DNA from: Oscheius onirici | Taxonomy: Eukaryota > Nematoda > Chromadorea > Rhabditida > Rhabditidae | NCBI GenBank assembly: GCA_932521025.1 | Contig: OW051470.1 | Span: 310,001-374,000 of the forward strand | DNA length: 64,000 nucleotides | Reading direction: 5' to 3' | In this document: one piece after another, positions 1-10,636 of the stretch | Position numbering within the stretch: position 1 is the first letter of the stretch | Layout: each line of letters starts with the position of its first letter | Notes under the pieces: model-generated | Seen by the model: the letters and a program-made list of their open reading frames with translations, nothing else | Told to the model about the DNA's origin: nothing | Database searches by the model: none | Program-made: the position numbers and the translations under genes

Positions 1-2242
1 TCAAGGCCGAACAGATGACCGACGCCGTTTGGGACTACATTTTCATGGGAGCCGATTACGACGGCAGCAAGATGACTGTTCCCCAAACAACGTTGGACAG
101 ACTTCGCAAAGAATTCCTTTATTGGTTAGCCTTTGATTTCATGCACACAAGTAGGGCAACAGGCCAGCTGGTCTGGGTTAACTGGTAGATGCGCAGCTAG
201 CTAGTTTCGAGCGTCATATCCGCTGCGAACCTTTCTCTAAGCCTACTTGTATTCCTGGTGCTCTGCCAATGCGCACTACTTGGTAACCTGAGTGTCGCGG
301 GTTCGGATTTGTGCAAACGTTTAATTTTTTCTCTTAGGTATCCGATTGACATGCGAGTCTCCGGAAAGGATCTCGTCCAGAACCATCTGACGTATCTGCT
401 CTTCAACCACGTCGCCATCTGGAAAGATCAGCCTGAAAAGTGGCCCCGAAGCATTCGTGCCAATGGCCATCTGCTGATCAACAACGAGAAAATGTCAAAG
501 TCGACTGGAAACTTCCTTACTTTGACGGAAGGAATCGCTCTCTTCTCGGCTGATGGAATGCGATTCAGTTTGGCCGATGCCGGTGACAGTGTCGAAGACG
601 CAAACTTTGTCTACAGCATGGCCGACGCTGCTATTCTACGTCTTTTCAATCTTATCGAGTGGGTCAAGGAAATGGTGGGAAGAATTTAATTGTTTTCAAA
701 GCAGCAGTTCAGATCGACCTGAAGAGTCAAAATGTCTTCCGCAAGCCAATTGGCAAGAGTAACTTCGCTGATCGAGTCTTCGAAAATGCCATTAACAAGT
801 CGATCGGGGAGTCGGAGCAGCATTACGAGGCAACAAATTTCAAAGAGGCGCTGAGAACTGCGTTCTTTGAACTCCAGGTATATCTATTTTAATTTGCTTA
901 CCAAAAGTCATTTTAAGGCAAGTCGTGACAGCTATCGTGAATTCTGTGGCGGACAAGACGGAGCCATGCGCGAAGACCTCGTCTTCCGATTCATTGAAGT
1001 CCAGGCCCTGCTACTCTCACCCATCTGTCCTCACATCGGCGAGCAGATCTGGCAGCTGCTGAAAAAGGATGGGCTGATTGTGAACGCGACGTGGCCGACT
1101 GCCGGACCGGTCGATGAAATTGTCAGCAAAGAAGCGGAATTTTTGAAGGCTTCGTTGTCCAAGTTCCGCGAGCGACTGAACAATCATCTCAATCCCAAGA
1201 AAAAGACCGCAGCTGTTAGTGTTTTCAGGCTCTTTTTGTTAACAATACGACGTTTTAGATCGAGCAGCCCTCTTCCGGAATAATCTACGTGGCAAAGGAG
1301 TACCCGTTCTGGCAGAAAACTCTTCTGCAGATGCTCGAAAAACAGGCCAAAGAAAATAAGGGACAGTTGGCTGACAACAAGTCGATCTCCGTCGAAATAG
1401 CCAAGAATCCCGATATGAAGAAGTACACCAAAGTGGCAATGAGTTTCGTTCAAATGGTAAGCGTTTTTGTTGAAATTTATAGCGTCAATTGTTCAGAAAA
1501 AGGAAGAATATGAGGTCAAGGGACTGTCTGCTCTGGAATCAGCGAGTCCATTCGATCAGGCTGCCATTTTGTTGGAAAACGAGGACTACATCCTGAATGC
1601 TCTTGGAATTTATCGTCTGAGTATTGTTCACACTGACGAAGATGGAGTCGAGCAGACACACAAGGACAACGTCTGTCCTCTTGCCCCGATCATCTGTTAT
1701 TTGGCACCAAGGGTTAGTTCGTTGTAGCTTTTCGCTTTTATTTAAGTGTTTTGAGAGGTGATTTATATCTGTTGACGTTTAATAATCCACGTTGAATTTT
1801 GCAGGAATGTGTGTCCGTAACTGCCAGGAATGTTCACTTCTCCAACTCGCTCTTTGACGTATCTCTACCGATCGAGGAAGGCGACACCGTCACGACATTG
1901 ATCAGAAAAATGCGCAATGCGAACAGACAAATTAAACGTGAGCTTTTACTCTCAGCAGTTCATTTAAGCGAAAATGAACGTATTTCCATTTCAGCCCGAT
2001 TCAATATCTCCTTCTGGATTTACAAGGATCCTATGGCCGGACCACGAAAGCTGTTCACCTCTTCCGATCCTCTCGCGCTCAATGAAGAACTGCCTCTTGA
2101 CGGTATGACATTATTTGTTTCGCCATCAGCTCATTTTATTTTAGCCAAATTCTCTATCGACGCTGCCAAGAAGACCATCACCGTTACCGGATCAGCTTCT
2201 CGCGAAGTCGGCGACTTTATCGTTTACGTGGCCTCGGACTGA
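1..2242 (+). CDS. lars-1: Leucyl-tRNA synthetase, cytosolic, C-terminal part
   Basis: Charges tRNA-Leu with leucine in the cytosol. The 5' part lies outside the window; the first full codon is at position 3. Exons: 1-124, 338-674, 713-877, 918-1214, 1259-1456, 1497-1712, 1805-1937, 1995-2102, 2145-2242, and all phases agree. The class I catalytic signature KMSKS is encoded at about 489-503, just after a stretch typical of LeuRS (RVSGKDL, NHLTY). The anticodon-binding helical domain follows, then the long C-terminal extension of the archaeal/eukaryotic type, which separates it from the mitochondrial enzyme. The stop is at 2240-2242. The intron at 125-337 is the longest here. The next gene starts about 206 bp downstream on the same strand, so an operon is likely. 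The symbol follows C. elegans naming. Confidence 0.93.
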
Positions 2243-2447
2243 CAATTCAATCATTTTCTCTAGTTGTTCCTGTTTCTTGTTGAACGTTACCCCTATTTCT
2301 GTTATTTTATTGATTTTCCCCTTTACCGTTTTTCTGTCACAATTTGAGTAAATTATGGATTCTGTAGGGATTCGTTGAACTTAGTGTGCTTTTTCACTCA
2401 AACTTGCTTTTCGAAATTTTTCTTTCCAAAACAAAGCACAGATCGGA

Positions 2448-4099
2448 ATGCTTGGCCTGTCCCAGGCACAATGCCGGTCAATTGTGAAAGAAGGCGGCGG
2501 TGTTCCGTCGACTGGAAAGAATCCACCGCTGACACTGCCTCAACAGATCTTATCCAGCTCCTGTGGAGCTATGATTACAGCCATTTGGAGTAACTTTTTA
2601 TTTGTTTGCTTAAAATCTCTTCAAAAAAGTATATTTGGACCGTTTGTTGTCTTCATCACTCAAAGAATCGTTTTGTTAGAAGGAGTTGTCGTTTCAAATT
2701 TCATTTTCAGTTACGCCAATGGACGTCGTCAAAATCCGCCTACAGCGACAAGGACAGCCACCAGTTCGAGGGAAGTGCTTCTACTACAACAACGGTCTGA
2801 TGGACCACTTCTGTGAGCCATGCGTTCAGCGACAGCCATGCGAATGGTATGAACGGCCTGGTAATTTCCGCGGACCAATCGTAGGTTTTTTTGGCAACTT
2901 TTTGTCAGTCTATTCTGTCCATTTCAGGACGCCATTGTCAAGATTACACGAAATGAGGGAGTCAAATCGCTGTGGAGCGGTCTCTCGCCGACTCTGTTGG
3001 TTTTATTACATTTTTCAATTAGTCTTTAAATTGAATATTTTATGTTTCTTTTTAGTCTAACGGCCGTTCCAGCCACCGTGCTCTACTTCACAATGTACGA
3101 CAAACTGCGCGATCAGTTTCACAAGACTATTCGCGAGAGATCGGAAGCTCAGAAGATTCATCCTCCTCTCTGGACGGTGCCACTTGTGGCCGGAGTTATG
3201 GCCCGAAGTTTGACAGTGTGTGCCTCGAGTCCCATCGAGATGATCAGAACCAAAATGCAGAGCGAGCACGTGCCACTATCAAGTCAGTTTCTTAACCTTG
3301 ACTTCGATTCAATGATCTTTTAGAACTCTTCACAGTTGTTCGAACAAGCTACGAATCCATTGGATGGCGATCTTTGTACTTGGGACTTGGGCCGACTCTT
3401 CTTCGCGACGTTCCTTTCTCAGGTTAGATTTATTTGTTTTTTTTTCTAAGCTTCACCTATAGCGATAGACCTACAAAACAACGAGAAAGCAGTGTATTTA
3501 CATTTTCAGCCTGCTACTGGGGCAACGTGGAGCTGCTAAAATCGTGGCTGATGGACCGTTATGACAAGAAAGAAACAACATTTGCTATATCGTTCGCGAG
3601 CGCAGCAACTTCAGCAGCAATATCCACTGTCATCACAGCTCCTTTCGACATGGTTAACTCATTTTCTGGCTTAAAATATTGCATTTCAGATAAAAACGCG
3701 ACGACAGATCAGTTTTGGCGACAGCGAGGCGGCAATGCGTGTTAGTACGCTCCAGATCTACAAGGATATTCTTCACAAGGAGGGATTCAAGACTTTTTTC
3801 GTTGGTTGGTTCTTTTGTTTCAAAAGTTGGGAAACAACTAACTGAAATGGTTTTCGGGCGAGATATTTGCATTTTCACGCCTCATCACTTCATTGGTTCC
3901 CATAGTTTAAATCCATTTCCACGTTCTGTCGTCAAATGAGTTCGATGAACACATTGATGGAAGTAGCAAATAACTCCCCTTTTCAGGCACAACACCTCGC
4001 TTGATGAAAGTCGTCCCAGCCTGTGCGATCATGCTCGCCTGCTACGATTACGCCAAAATATTCTTCGCTCATCATAATCGGACCAACGCGGAACCGTAG
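2448..4099 (+). CDS. Mitochondrial carrier, SLC25A39/SLC25A40 type
   Basis: Inner-mitochondrial-membrane carrier. In mammals SLC25A39/40 are required for mitochondrial glutathione import. Exons: 2448-2589, 2711-2880, 2928-2995, 3056-3282, 3324-3422, 3510-3652, 3690-3804, 3987-4099, giving 358 residues, very close to the family's usual 350-360. Carrier signature motifs of the Px[DE]xx[KR]x[RK] kind are seen three times: TPMDVVKIR, SPIEMIRTK and APFDMIKTR. The first matrix loop contains a cysteine-rich insert (CEPCVQRQPCEW), as in SLC25A39/40. The start codon was chosen because an acceptor-like CACAG lies 6 bp upstream, as expected for a trans-spliced mRNA. It sits between lars-1 and UTP11 on the same strand. 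Confidence 0.9.
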
Positions 4100-4366
4100 G
4101 ATTCTTTCAATGCTTTTGCCCCTTGTTAGTTTTTGTTTGATTCACTTACAATTCCTCCGCTGTGATCTCGATAGTCTTATTTTTCCTTCTAGGTTGTTCT
4201 TCATGTCCAGTTTTTCCCTTTACTTGTCATTTTTAACGGTGAAATCGATACGAGTAGATATATTGTATCTATAAAAAGTTCTTTTCGCTTGTTCGATTTA
4301 TATTTTGGTTCAAATCCACCGAATGTACCAGGGTTCGCAATCTTCCTCTTTTCCCTATTTTTTTAG

Positions 4367-5870
4367 ATGTCTACACTGTCCAGCATCAGCAAGAAGCTTG
4401 TCGGTCAGCGAGTTCATCGCGAGCGTGCTCAGGTTAGTCTCCCTTTATTCCCTAGTCTGTACGATAATTTCAGCCCTCTGGCCGACAAAATCTCGGTTTG
4501 TTGGAGAAGAAAAGGGACTACCAGAAGAGGGCACGCGACTACAATGAAAAAAGGGACACGATTAAGAAGCTTCGGCAGAAGGCGATGGATAAAAATCCAG
4601 ACGAGTACCATCATCACATGCTTAACAGCGAAATCAAAGTGTGGTTTTGTGTACTTGCGTTTTTAAATTGTTCAAAATATTCCGAGAAAAGTCATTTAGA
4701 ACACTCCGAATCTAGGTTTTATCAAGTTTTGATTTCCGTTTTGAAAGACTTTTCTGTCACAAAACTTATTTTGCCTGTCTTTGACTCAAAACATAAGAAA
4801 ACAAACTTTTCAGGGCGATGGTCGCCACTTTGACAAGAAAACTGCTGCTCAAGAGGAAGACACCGCTCTACAGAAGCGTTTCAGCGATATCAAGGATCTC
4901 GAGTACGTCAAGTACAAGCTTTTCGAGGAGAAAAAAGTATTTCTTATCACCTAATGTTCTCCAACTCACAATTCAGAAAATCGCCGAAATGCAGTCTGAA
5001 CTTCATTTCGCCGATGCTGCTGGAGCTACGAGGAGTAACAGGCACACGATTTTCGTGGATGATGAAGAAGAGGCTCGCAATTTTGATCCAGTTGAATATT
5101 TTGACACGGACGAGTCAGTGATGGGACATCGCTTCAATCGCATGAGGCGAGAAGCCTTGAAGGACCAGGAAGTTGTGGGAGCTGTTAGCAAAGAAGCAGT
5201 CAAGGTGATTTTAGCTCTTTTGGTATTTCTGAAAGGTTGAAGGAATCCACTCTTTTCAAACATTGAGTCGTTTATTTCTCGAAATGCTCATAGTACGCCG
5301 TTTTCGTCATGTCCCGACTTACTTCTTTGAAATTCTTGCCACCTCAATCCCTTTGAGCCATTCTCGAATTTTACGCGTAAAGCAGTCCCAAGAACGTAAA
5401 ATATACCCGAAATTTGTGAGAAATAGGAGTTCTTGGCCATTTGAGTTCACACGACTTGTTATTCTCAAGTTCGAAGTATTTACTGGCACCTTCTAGAGGT
5501 TGCATTACGCTTAGAATTTGGTAAACGTACTCGGAAAACGTAAATATAGTTGAAAAATGATGAAAACACAGAAAATGAATTCAAGTTGGCATCCGAATTA
5601 CTAGCATCGACTTGTTACTGCTGGAAACCCGCTCAAAGTAACATCAAAAACATTCTGTTTCAGAAAGTTGATCGAGCTCGTCGTGTACGCTACAACGAGC
5701 TGTTGAAGAGAATGCAAAGAGCAGACGAACTCGAAGTCGTCGTCCAGAAGCTGCAACTGAAGAAGAATCTCGCCCAAACATCATCTTCGGAAGTTCGTCC
5801 GAAGAAGGTTCGCAAAGGAAATGCCAAACGAGCTCCCGTCTACAAATGGACATACGAGCGTAAGCGTTGA
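4367..5870 (+). CDS. UTP11-like U3 snoRNP / SSU processome protein
   Basis: Nucleolar component of the small-subunit processome, needed for 18S rRNA maturation. Exons: 4367-4432, 4474-4638, 4814-4936, 4977-5204, 5664-5870, giving 262 residues (human UTP11 about 253). Family hallmarks seen: an N-terminal HRERAQPSGR block, then LGLLEKKRDYQKRARDY, KNPDEYHHHM, a SELHFADA segment, a DTDESVMGHRFNR region, and a basic C-terminus ending YERKR. The initiator ATG directly follows TTTTTTTAG, a nematode trans-splice acceptor. The gap from the upstream carrier stop is 267 bp. The 459-bp intron before the last exon is the only long one. Confidence 0.92.
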
Positions 5871-6139
5871 TCTTCATCCCTATTATCTTCCAATTGTTAC
5901 TTGTTGTTCCATGAATTTGAAAAGGTCTCTCTTTAAATCGACTAAAAATCAGCCATATTTTGACATTTCCTGGTTCTCAGCTCTGATCTCCCCGATCGCA
6001 GCAATCTGTTGACCAGACGTCAGTTGACCCGTTTTTTTGAGTCATCCTTCTTGTCAGTCCAGGTTGCATCTCATGATGTTTTCCTCGTCCCGTACAACAA
6101 ACATTGTCTCAGTTTTATCTGCTCTGATACCAGAAAAAC

Positions 6140-6414
6140 ATGCGTCTTCTGTTTCTTCTTGCCTTTTTCATTCCTATCCTCGTTGCATGTCTTCCACACT
6201 ATCATCATCAGTAAGTTGGAGGAGGAAAGCTTCAAGAGATTTTAGTCACGACTACGGACACTACGACACTGGCTATAATAGAGGCTACGATCATCATCCC
6301 CATCACGACGTTCACGTCGATGTCCATCACCACCACCACCACGATCACTACAAGAGAAGTGTCGACGGTTTAAGACGAGCGCGCGAACTGAACCGGGAAC
6401 TGGTAATTCAATGA
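6140..6414 (+). CDS. Small secreted His-rich peptide
   Basis: Exons 6140-6210 and 6246-6414 encode 79 residues, with a 35-bp intron. The first 17 or so residues (MRLLFLLAFFIPILVAC) form a clear signal peptide. The mature part is rich in His, Asp and Tyr, including a run of six His and alternating HV/DV units, and a KRS dibasic site lies near residue 60. Such peptides often bind Zn, Cu or Ni, or act as antimicrobials, but no function can be assigned here. It converges on a related reverse-strand gene 42 bp away, and the broken copy at 6921-7896 has a similar N-terminus. ORF and splice phase are intact, so expression is plausible. Confidence 0.6.
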
Positions 6415-6455
6415 CTGGATTGTAAATAGTACGAGATTAATAAAGGTGTGAGATT

Positions 6456-6773
6456 TTACCGACGAAGTCTGAAGGATCGAGCGTTTCTTTTTCCATAATG
6501 ATGGTCGTCGTAGTAGTAGGGTGTATAATGACTGTCGTAACCGTAGCCATATGACGGATATGGTCTGAACAAAGGTTTTAGAGAGTCTGGGGGGAAAATT
6601 ATTAGTATGACCTTCCATCTTTCTCTCTAATATTATCGGATTTTCAACCAGTCTGTATTTTCCGCTGGATCACATAAAACTAACAAAACTTACTGATAGT
6701 AATAGTCGTGATCATGGTGATGGAAGAGAGCTGTTGCTGGGATCAACAGCGTCAGGAAGAAAAAGAGTTGCAT
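6456..6773 (-). CDS. Small secreted Tyr/His-rich peptide with GKR site
   Basis: Exons 6694-6773 and 6456-6564 (reverse strand) encode 62 residues. Residues 1-16 (MQLFFFLTLLIPATAL) are a signal peptide. The mature chain is rich in Tyr, His, Asp and Gly. It contains GKR at residues 51-53, the classical prohormone cleavage and amidation signal, followed by a short basic tail. The intron is in the same place and phase as in the neighbouring His-rich gene, after the first His cluster, so the two are probably diverged tandem-inverted paralogs. It could be a neuropeptide-like or antimicrobial peptide, but no family was recognised. Confidence 0.55.
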
Positions 6774-6920
6774 GATCTGTTGGCTATCGAACTGCCACTT
6801 GGCTTAAAAACCCAGTCATCTTATTGACTCTCTGGCGGAGGTGTGAAAATGTCACATGAGTACGGTTTGTCTATCCCATCATATCTCTTTACTCGCTCCC
6901 AGAACTGTCTCCGACAGAGT

Positions 6921-7896
6921 ATGCACCTACAGGGGTGGGCCCTAATTATTCGAAACTCGGACTTAGAGCCGTGAAGGTACATCGTACAGGTCTGAAATTC
7001 CGAGCCATATTAGGCATATAAAAGGCGGATATTATCCTAAAATATCAGCCGAATTGCTTTGTTGCTGTGGTTATGCGGGTCGAATCACTGACCTGAATTT
7101 TTGGTTTTTTTGTTGTTTTTCGACCATAACTCCGTGATACAGGAACCTGCCGGTTTCTCAATACCCTTCCGCAAGAGACTTTTTTATCCTCCATTCCCGC
7201 TCGGCGGATGAACTTGTGGGGTACACAGCGCAGCAGGTTCTTAGTGAAAGTAGTGAACGAAGAGTATTATTAACTATAAAGTATTATTAACAGCTATTGC
7301 CTATCGTTTCCTAGCAAAAAGAACGAAATAAAACTTCTTGATCCATGATACCCCCCATCATGAACTTATCCCCCGCGCATGACAAAGTTCATGCGATTCA
7401 TAGCTCTTGACAAGCTCTTTTCTATGCCGTCGGAAAATCAAAGCTATCTCAAACAGTCATGGAGATATGAAGGTTTCAAAAAGACCACTTTTGGCAAAAA
7501 GTGACAAATTTAGGGAAGCTTAAACTTTTAAACCACAAAACCCCACAAGTTCATCCGCCAAGCGGGAATGGAGGATAAAAAAGTCTCTTGCGGAAGAGTA
7601 TTGAGAAACCGGCAGGTTCCTGTATCACGGAGTTATGGTCGAAAAACAACAAAAAAACCAAAAATTCAGGTCAGTGATTCGACCCGCATAACCACAGCAA
7701 CAAAGCAATTCGGCTGATATTTTAGGATAATATCCGCCTTTTATATGCCTAATATGGCTCGGAATTTCAGACCTGTACGATGTACCTTCACGGCTCTAAG
7801 TCCGAGTTTCGAATAATTAGGGCCCACCCCTGTGCTATTTCTTCTCCTGCTCCTGGTTTCAGCCCTTCTAGCCTGTCATAGTCATCACGATCATCA
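6921..7896 (+). pseudogene. His-rich peptide gene copy split by a foldback element
   Basis: ATG CAC CTA at 6921-6929 is followed at once by a 903-bp element. The rest of the first exon resumes at about 7833-7896 (CTATTTCTTCTCCTG, then codons for a Leu-rich signal peptide and a CHSHHDHQ-like end). Removing the element restores an N-terminus similar to the neighbouring genes. The related gene starting at 8502 keeps the undisturbed junction (ATGCGCCTACTATTTCTTC), which shows what the empty site looked like. A GTACTT stands where the paralogs have a GTAAGT donor. No second exon was recognised downstream. The copy is therefore interrupted in its signal peptide and presumably inactive. Confidence 0.6.
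6930..7832. mobile_element. Foldback MITE, hAT-like, about 293-bp inverted arms
   Basis: The left arm 6930-7222 and right arm 7540-7832 are near-perfect reverse complements around a 317-bp unique centre (7223-7539). The termini read CAGGGGTGGGCCC and its complement, as in many hAT elements. The left flank is TGCACCTA. The right flank begins TG and then continues as the empty-site sequence, consistent with an 8-bp target duplication whose right copy lost 6 bp. There is no coding capacity, so it is non-autonomous. It sits inside the signal-peptide codons of a His-rich peptide gene. Confidence 0.85.
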
Positions 7897-8021
7897 GTAC
7901 TTACCGTATTTCTTCTAATAGAAGCACCCCTGTACGCACCTTTGTACGCACGTCGCACCTTTGAAGCACACCTTCTGCACCTTTGTCTATCCCATCATAT
8001 CTCTTTACTCGCTCCCAGAAC

Positions 8022-8478
8022 TAGACCTGTGCGCTTGGACCGGCTGGGAAAAAATTGCCTTCAGTGCGGCGGGCAAAATAAATTCAGCACGCTTTTTTTG
8101 GGGGGTTTTGTGTTTTCCCAGTCATTGTGAACAAATACCGACTAGCACAAAAAAAAGTTAAGCAAAAACAGACAAAGCCGCAAAGAAAAACGAAAAATAA
8201 GACGAAATTCGCGAAAAACATATATAAAATCGAGTAAATTCTTGTTTTTCGTACGAAACTTCAAATTTTCTTTGCGGCTTTGTCTGTTTTTGCTTAACTT
8301 TTTTTTGTGCTAGTCGGTTTTTGTTCACAATGACTGGGGAAACACAAAAAACCCAGAAAAAAAGTGTGCTGAATTTTTTTTACCCACCCGCCGCACTGAA
8401 GGCAATTTTTTTCCCAGCCGGTTTACCCGCCGCACTGAAGGCAATTTTTTTCCCACCCGGTTCAAGCGCACATGTCTA
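8022..8478. mobile_element. 457-bp inverted-repeat element with 8-bp target duplication
   Basis: The ends read TAGACCTGTGCGCTTGGACC and the complement of TAGACATGTGCGCTTGAACC. The arms cover roughly 8022-8190 and 8265-8478 around a short AT-rich centre. CCCAGAAC occurs on both sides (8014-8021 and 8479-8486), an exact 8-bp target duplication. The right arm holds an internal 39-bp tandem duplication (CCGCACTGAAGGCAA at 8391 and 8430). It lies 23 bp upstream of the start codon at 8502, in the presumed promoter of that gene. The equivalent position near 6900 in the paralogous copy is empty. Confidence 0.85.
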
Positions 8479-8501
8479 CCCAGAACTGTCTCTGACAGAG
8501 T

Positions 8502-8899
8502 ATGCGCCTACTATTTCTTCTCCTGTCGCCGAGTTTATTTTATATTTATTTTTTAGTTCCCGGGGTTTTCAGTGGTGCTAAACACGATGATGATGATGTA
8601 ATTTTCTTTTTTGGTGCTTTAAACCTGGTCAACGGAGCTGTGCAAAAACAAGGGCAAAAGTCCCTTTTCAGACAAGCCGTCTGAACTTTGATAATTGGAC
8701 TCTGAAGACAGCCATCTCCGGAGCCCAGCGCGAAGCCAAAGTGAACAACGTTTTCCGCGTGAAAAGTTCCCTGATTCAGGACAACAATGTCGGGTTTCAA
8801 TTCTGCCCAAAATCATAGCCGTTTTTTCAGAAAACCGTCAGCTACCCGTGGATCTGGGACTACATGGAAATCTATCCGGCTCACAGAGCTTGGGATTGA
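8502..8899 (+). CDS. Small secreted protein, unknown
   Basis: Proposed exons 8502-8597, 8672-8788, 8831-8899 keep frame and give 93 residues. Residues 1-26 are a hydrophobic signal peptide ending VFSGA, followed by KHDDDD. The rest is a hydrophilic segment (NFDNWTLKTAISGAQ) and a short aromatic end (SYPWIWDYMEIYP). AATAAA overlaps the stop codon. The first codons (MRLLFLLL) and the upstream sequence match the element-split copy at 6921, so the 5' end was duplicated, but the mature part differs from the His-rich peptides. No family was recognised. The second intron relies on a GTCGGG donor and is the least certain part. Confidence 0.45.
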
Positions 8900-9000
8900 A
8901 TAAATTTCATTTTTTTCTTGATTATTTCGAATCTCATTAGTTCTTCTATGTATTCTTGTCCTTTTCCTCTCATTCTTCGAAAAGTCTCTCCAATCGAATG

Positions 9001-9420
9001 ATTCTCTTCTCCATCTGTTTTCTTCTCCAAACCGTCTGGTCTGACGCTACTGAACCTCCAGAAGACGACCATCTCTGGAATGCCCTTCAAGTGATCCCAA
9101 CTAGGCCTCTGGTCACCCTGGATGATATTACTCTCCGCTCTGGTGCCAACGCCAAGATATTTATAGACTCTTACATCAACCAGGATTGGGAAAGGATGAA
9201 AGAGGTGAGAGAGAGAAAAAAACAGTAAATTTCAATTGAGTGCCTCTTCGACGACGTGGTTCTGAACATGCAGACGCGAAAGTTCTGGAGCGAGGATGTT
9301 AGAGGAAAAGACCACGTGATTGAATCTTTCAAGACTCTCTTCTACTACTACGGGCAGAACCGAAGGGTATGCTCTTACCAGTCATTTTTTGAAAATCAGT
9401 TAGTGATGAAAGCGAGCTGA
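9001..9420 (+). CDS. Secreted protein, possibly NTF2/SnoaL-like, possibly truncated
   Basis: Exon 1 is 9001-9204. Exon 2 starts at 9241 after a 36-bp intron ending TTGAG. Reading through to the TGA at 9418-9420 gives 127 residues. A GTATGC at 9367 could instead be a donor to a lost or unrecognised third exon. The N-terminus (MILFSICFLLQTVWS) is a signal peptide. The pattern DWERMKECLFDDVVLN followed by GKDHVIESFKTLF resembles NTF2-like alpha+beta domains, which are common in nematode secreted proteins; this is an impression from sequence pattern, not a search. It starts 101 bp after the previous gene. The 3' side runs into repeat-rich DNA. Confidence 0.45.
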
Positions 9421-9639
9421 AATACTGTATCTGGCAACTCTCTCAGTTAATTTGTTTGGCGCTATAAGTTACTGTGTGAAAAATTGAAACTCAGAGGTCA
9501 GCGCGGCAAAAATTGAGCAACAACTTTGGCAGCTGTCACTGCCAAAGTGAATGTTTTTTTTCGGTCCTCAAAATATGAAAACAATTTTATTATCGTTTTC
9601 TACTCAAAACAATTAAGCAAAAAATAAAATTCTCCGAGC

Positions 9640-9706
9640 GGACTCGAACACGGGTTGTTTGCCACAGCGCGCGGCGCCCAAAGAGGCCGCGACAATCAAA
9701 ATTCGA
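9640..9706 (-). repeat. tRNA-like Pol III box sequence
   Basis: On the reverse strand this stretch carries a good B box (GTGTTCGAGTCC) preceded by GC-rich sequence with a weak A-box-like segment. A full cloverleaf cannot be drawn, so it looks like a decayed tRNA or tRNA-derived SINE rather than a tRNA gene. Confidence 0.3.
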
Positions 9707-10183
9707 AAAACAAAAAAAGGCACCTGCGTAATCATTTCAAGTTTCTCCGGTCCAAATTTGAGTAAAATCGGCTGAAAGGCGGCTTCTATTCGCGTGCGGC
9801 CGTGGCGCGGCCTCGCCATGTCGCGCGCTTTTCTTACACAATACTACTCATTGAAGACAACTTTTATCCTTTTTGGCATGTTCTGTGACATGTTCTGTGA
9901 CCCGCCTACAACAATATGAACTTTGAGGAGCTGTGCAAACATGTGCGTGAGTTTTTTGTGAGGAAAACTACCGAAAGATTGGACTGTTGCAACCAGAAGT
10001 ATGCTCAATTTTGTTCGTATTGGTTACTGTAACTATTACCTAGGAATATTGGCCGGGTCACTGTAATATCTAGCATGAACCAGCCCGTATCGTGCCGGCC
10101 CTAAAGTCTGTTCAAAAAAGAACGCAACAGTAACCCTTAATTATTTCTCCAGAAACCCCCTGATTTTCAGGGGTTGAGAAAAT

Positions 10184-10636
10184 TCAAAAAATTAGTTTGA
10201 TTTGGGCCGCTACCTTGAAAATCAGGGATTTGTGGTTGTTATTCACGAAAATCTGCCCCATGCTTAGCATTGCCTCATACGAATTGACCTCCGTCATGTT
10301 GGATTGAGAAAGAGGAGGAGGATGATCCGGGTCGGGGGATACTGTAGTAGCGTAGTATTCAATCGGAGTGATAGTGGTGTCGAAGAAGAATGTCCTGATA
10401 GTGAGTCGTTTCATCTTGTAGCTCCACTCTGGATAATTAGTATAGTACTTTTCCTGTTCACACTCCATGATAAAGTTGATTCCGGACGTTTGTCTCCAGA
10501 GAATATTAAATCCGAGTTTAGAGTTTATTCCGGAAGAAATAGTCCGTCTTCTTATTAGGAAACTGAGAGCTCTTTCGCTTTTCAAAAGTATCCAGGTCAT
10601 TTTAATCAAATCTTCAACGCCATGGTACTTGAACAA
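10184..10636 (-). CDS. Hypothetical open reading frame, possible exon
   Basis: A 150-codon open frame on the reverse strand in otherwise gene-poor DNA. The middle (ECEQEKYYTNYPEWSYKM, then RLTIRTFFFD) has protein-like composition and is somewhat like the NTF2-like secreted protein upstream. A GTAGCG after NNNHKSLIFK (about 10211) could be a splice donor, but no partner exon, signal peptide or poly(A) signal was found. It may be a fragment of a decayed gene. Confidence 0.22.
   Translation of the reverse strand: MFKYHGVEDLIKMTWILLKSERALSFLIRRRTISSGINSKLGFNILWRQTSGINFIMECEQEKYYTNYPEWSYKMKRLTIRTFFFDTTITPIEYYATTVSPDPDHPPPLSQSNMTEVNSYEAMLSMGQIFVNNNHKSLIFKVAAQIKLIF

Noticed and set aside
250-315. 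tRNA-like sequence in the lars-1 intron
   Set aside because: Only a weak B-box-like GGTTCGGATTT; no A box at proper spacing.
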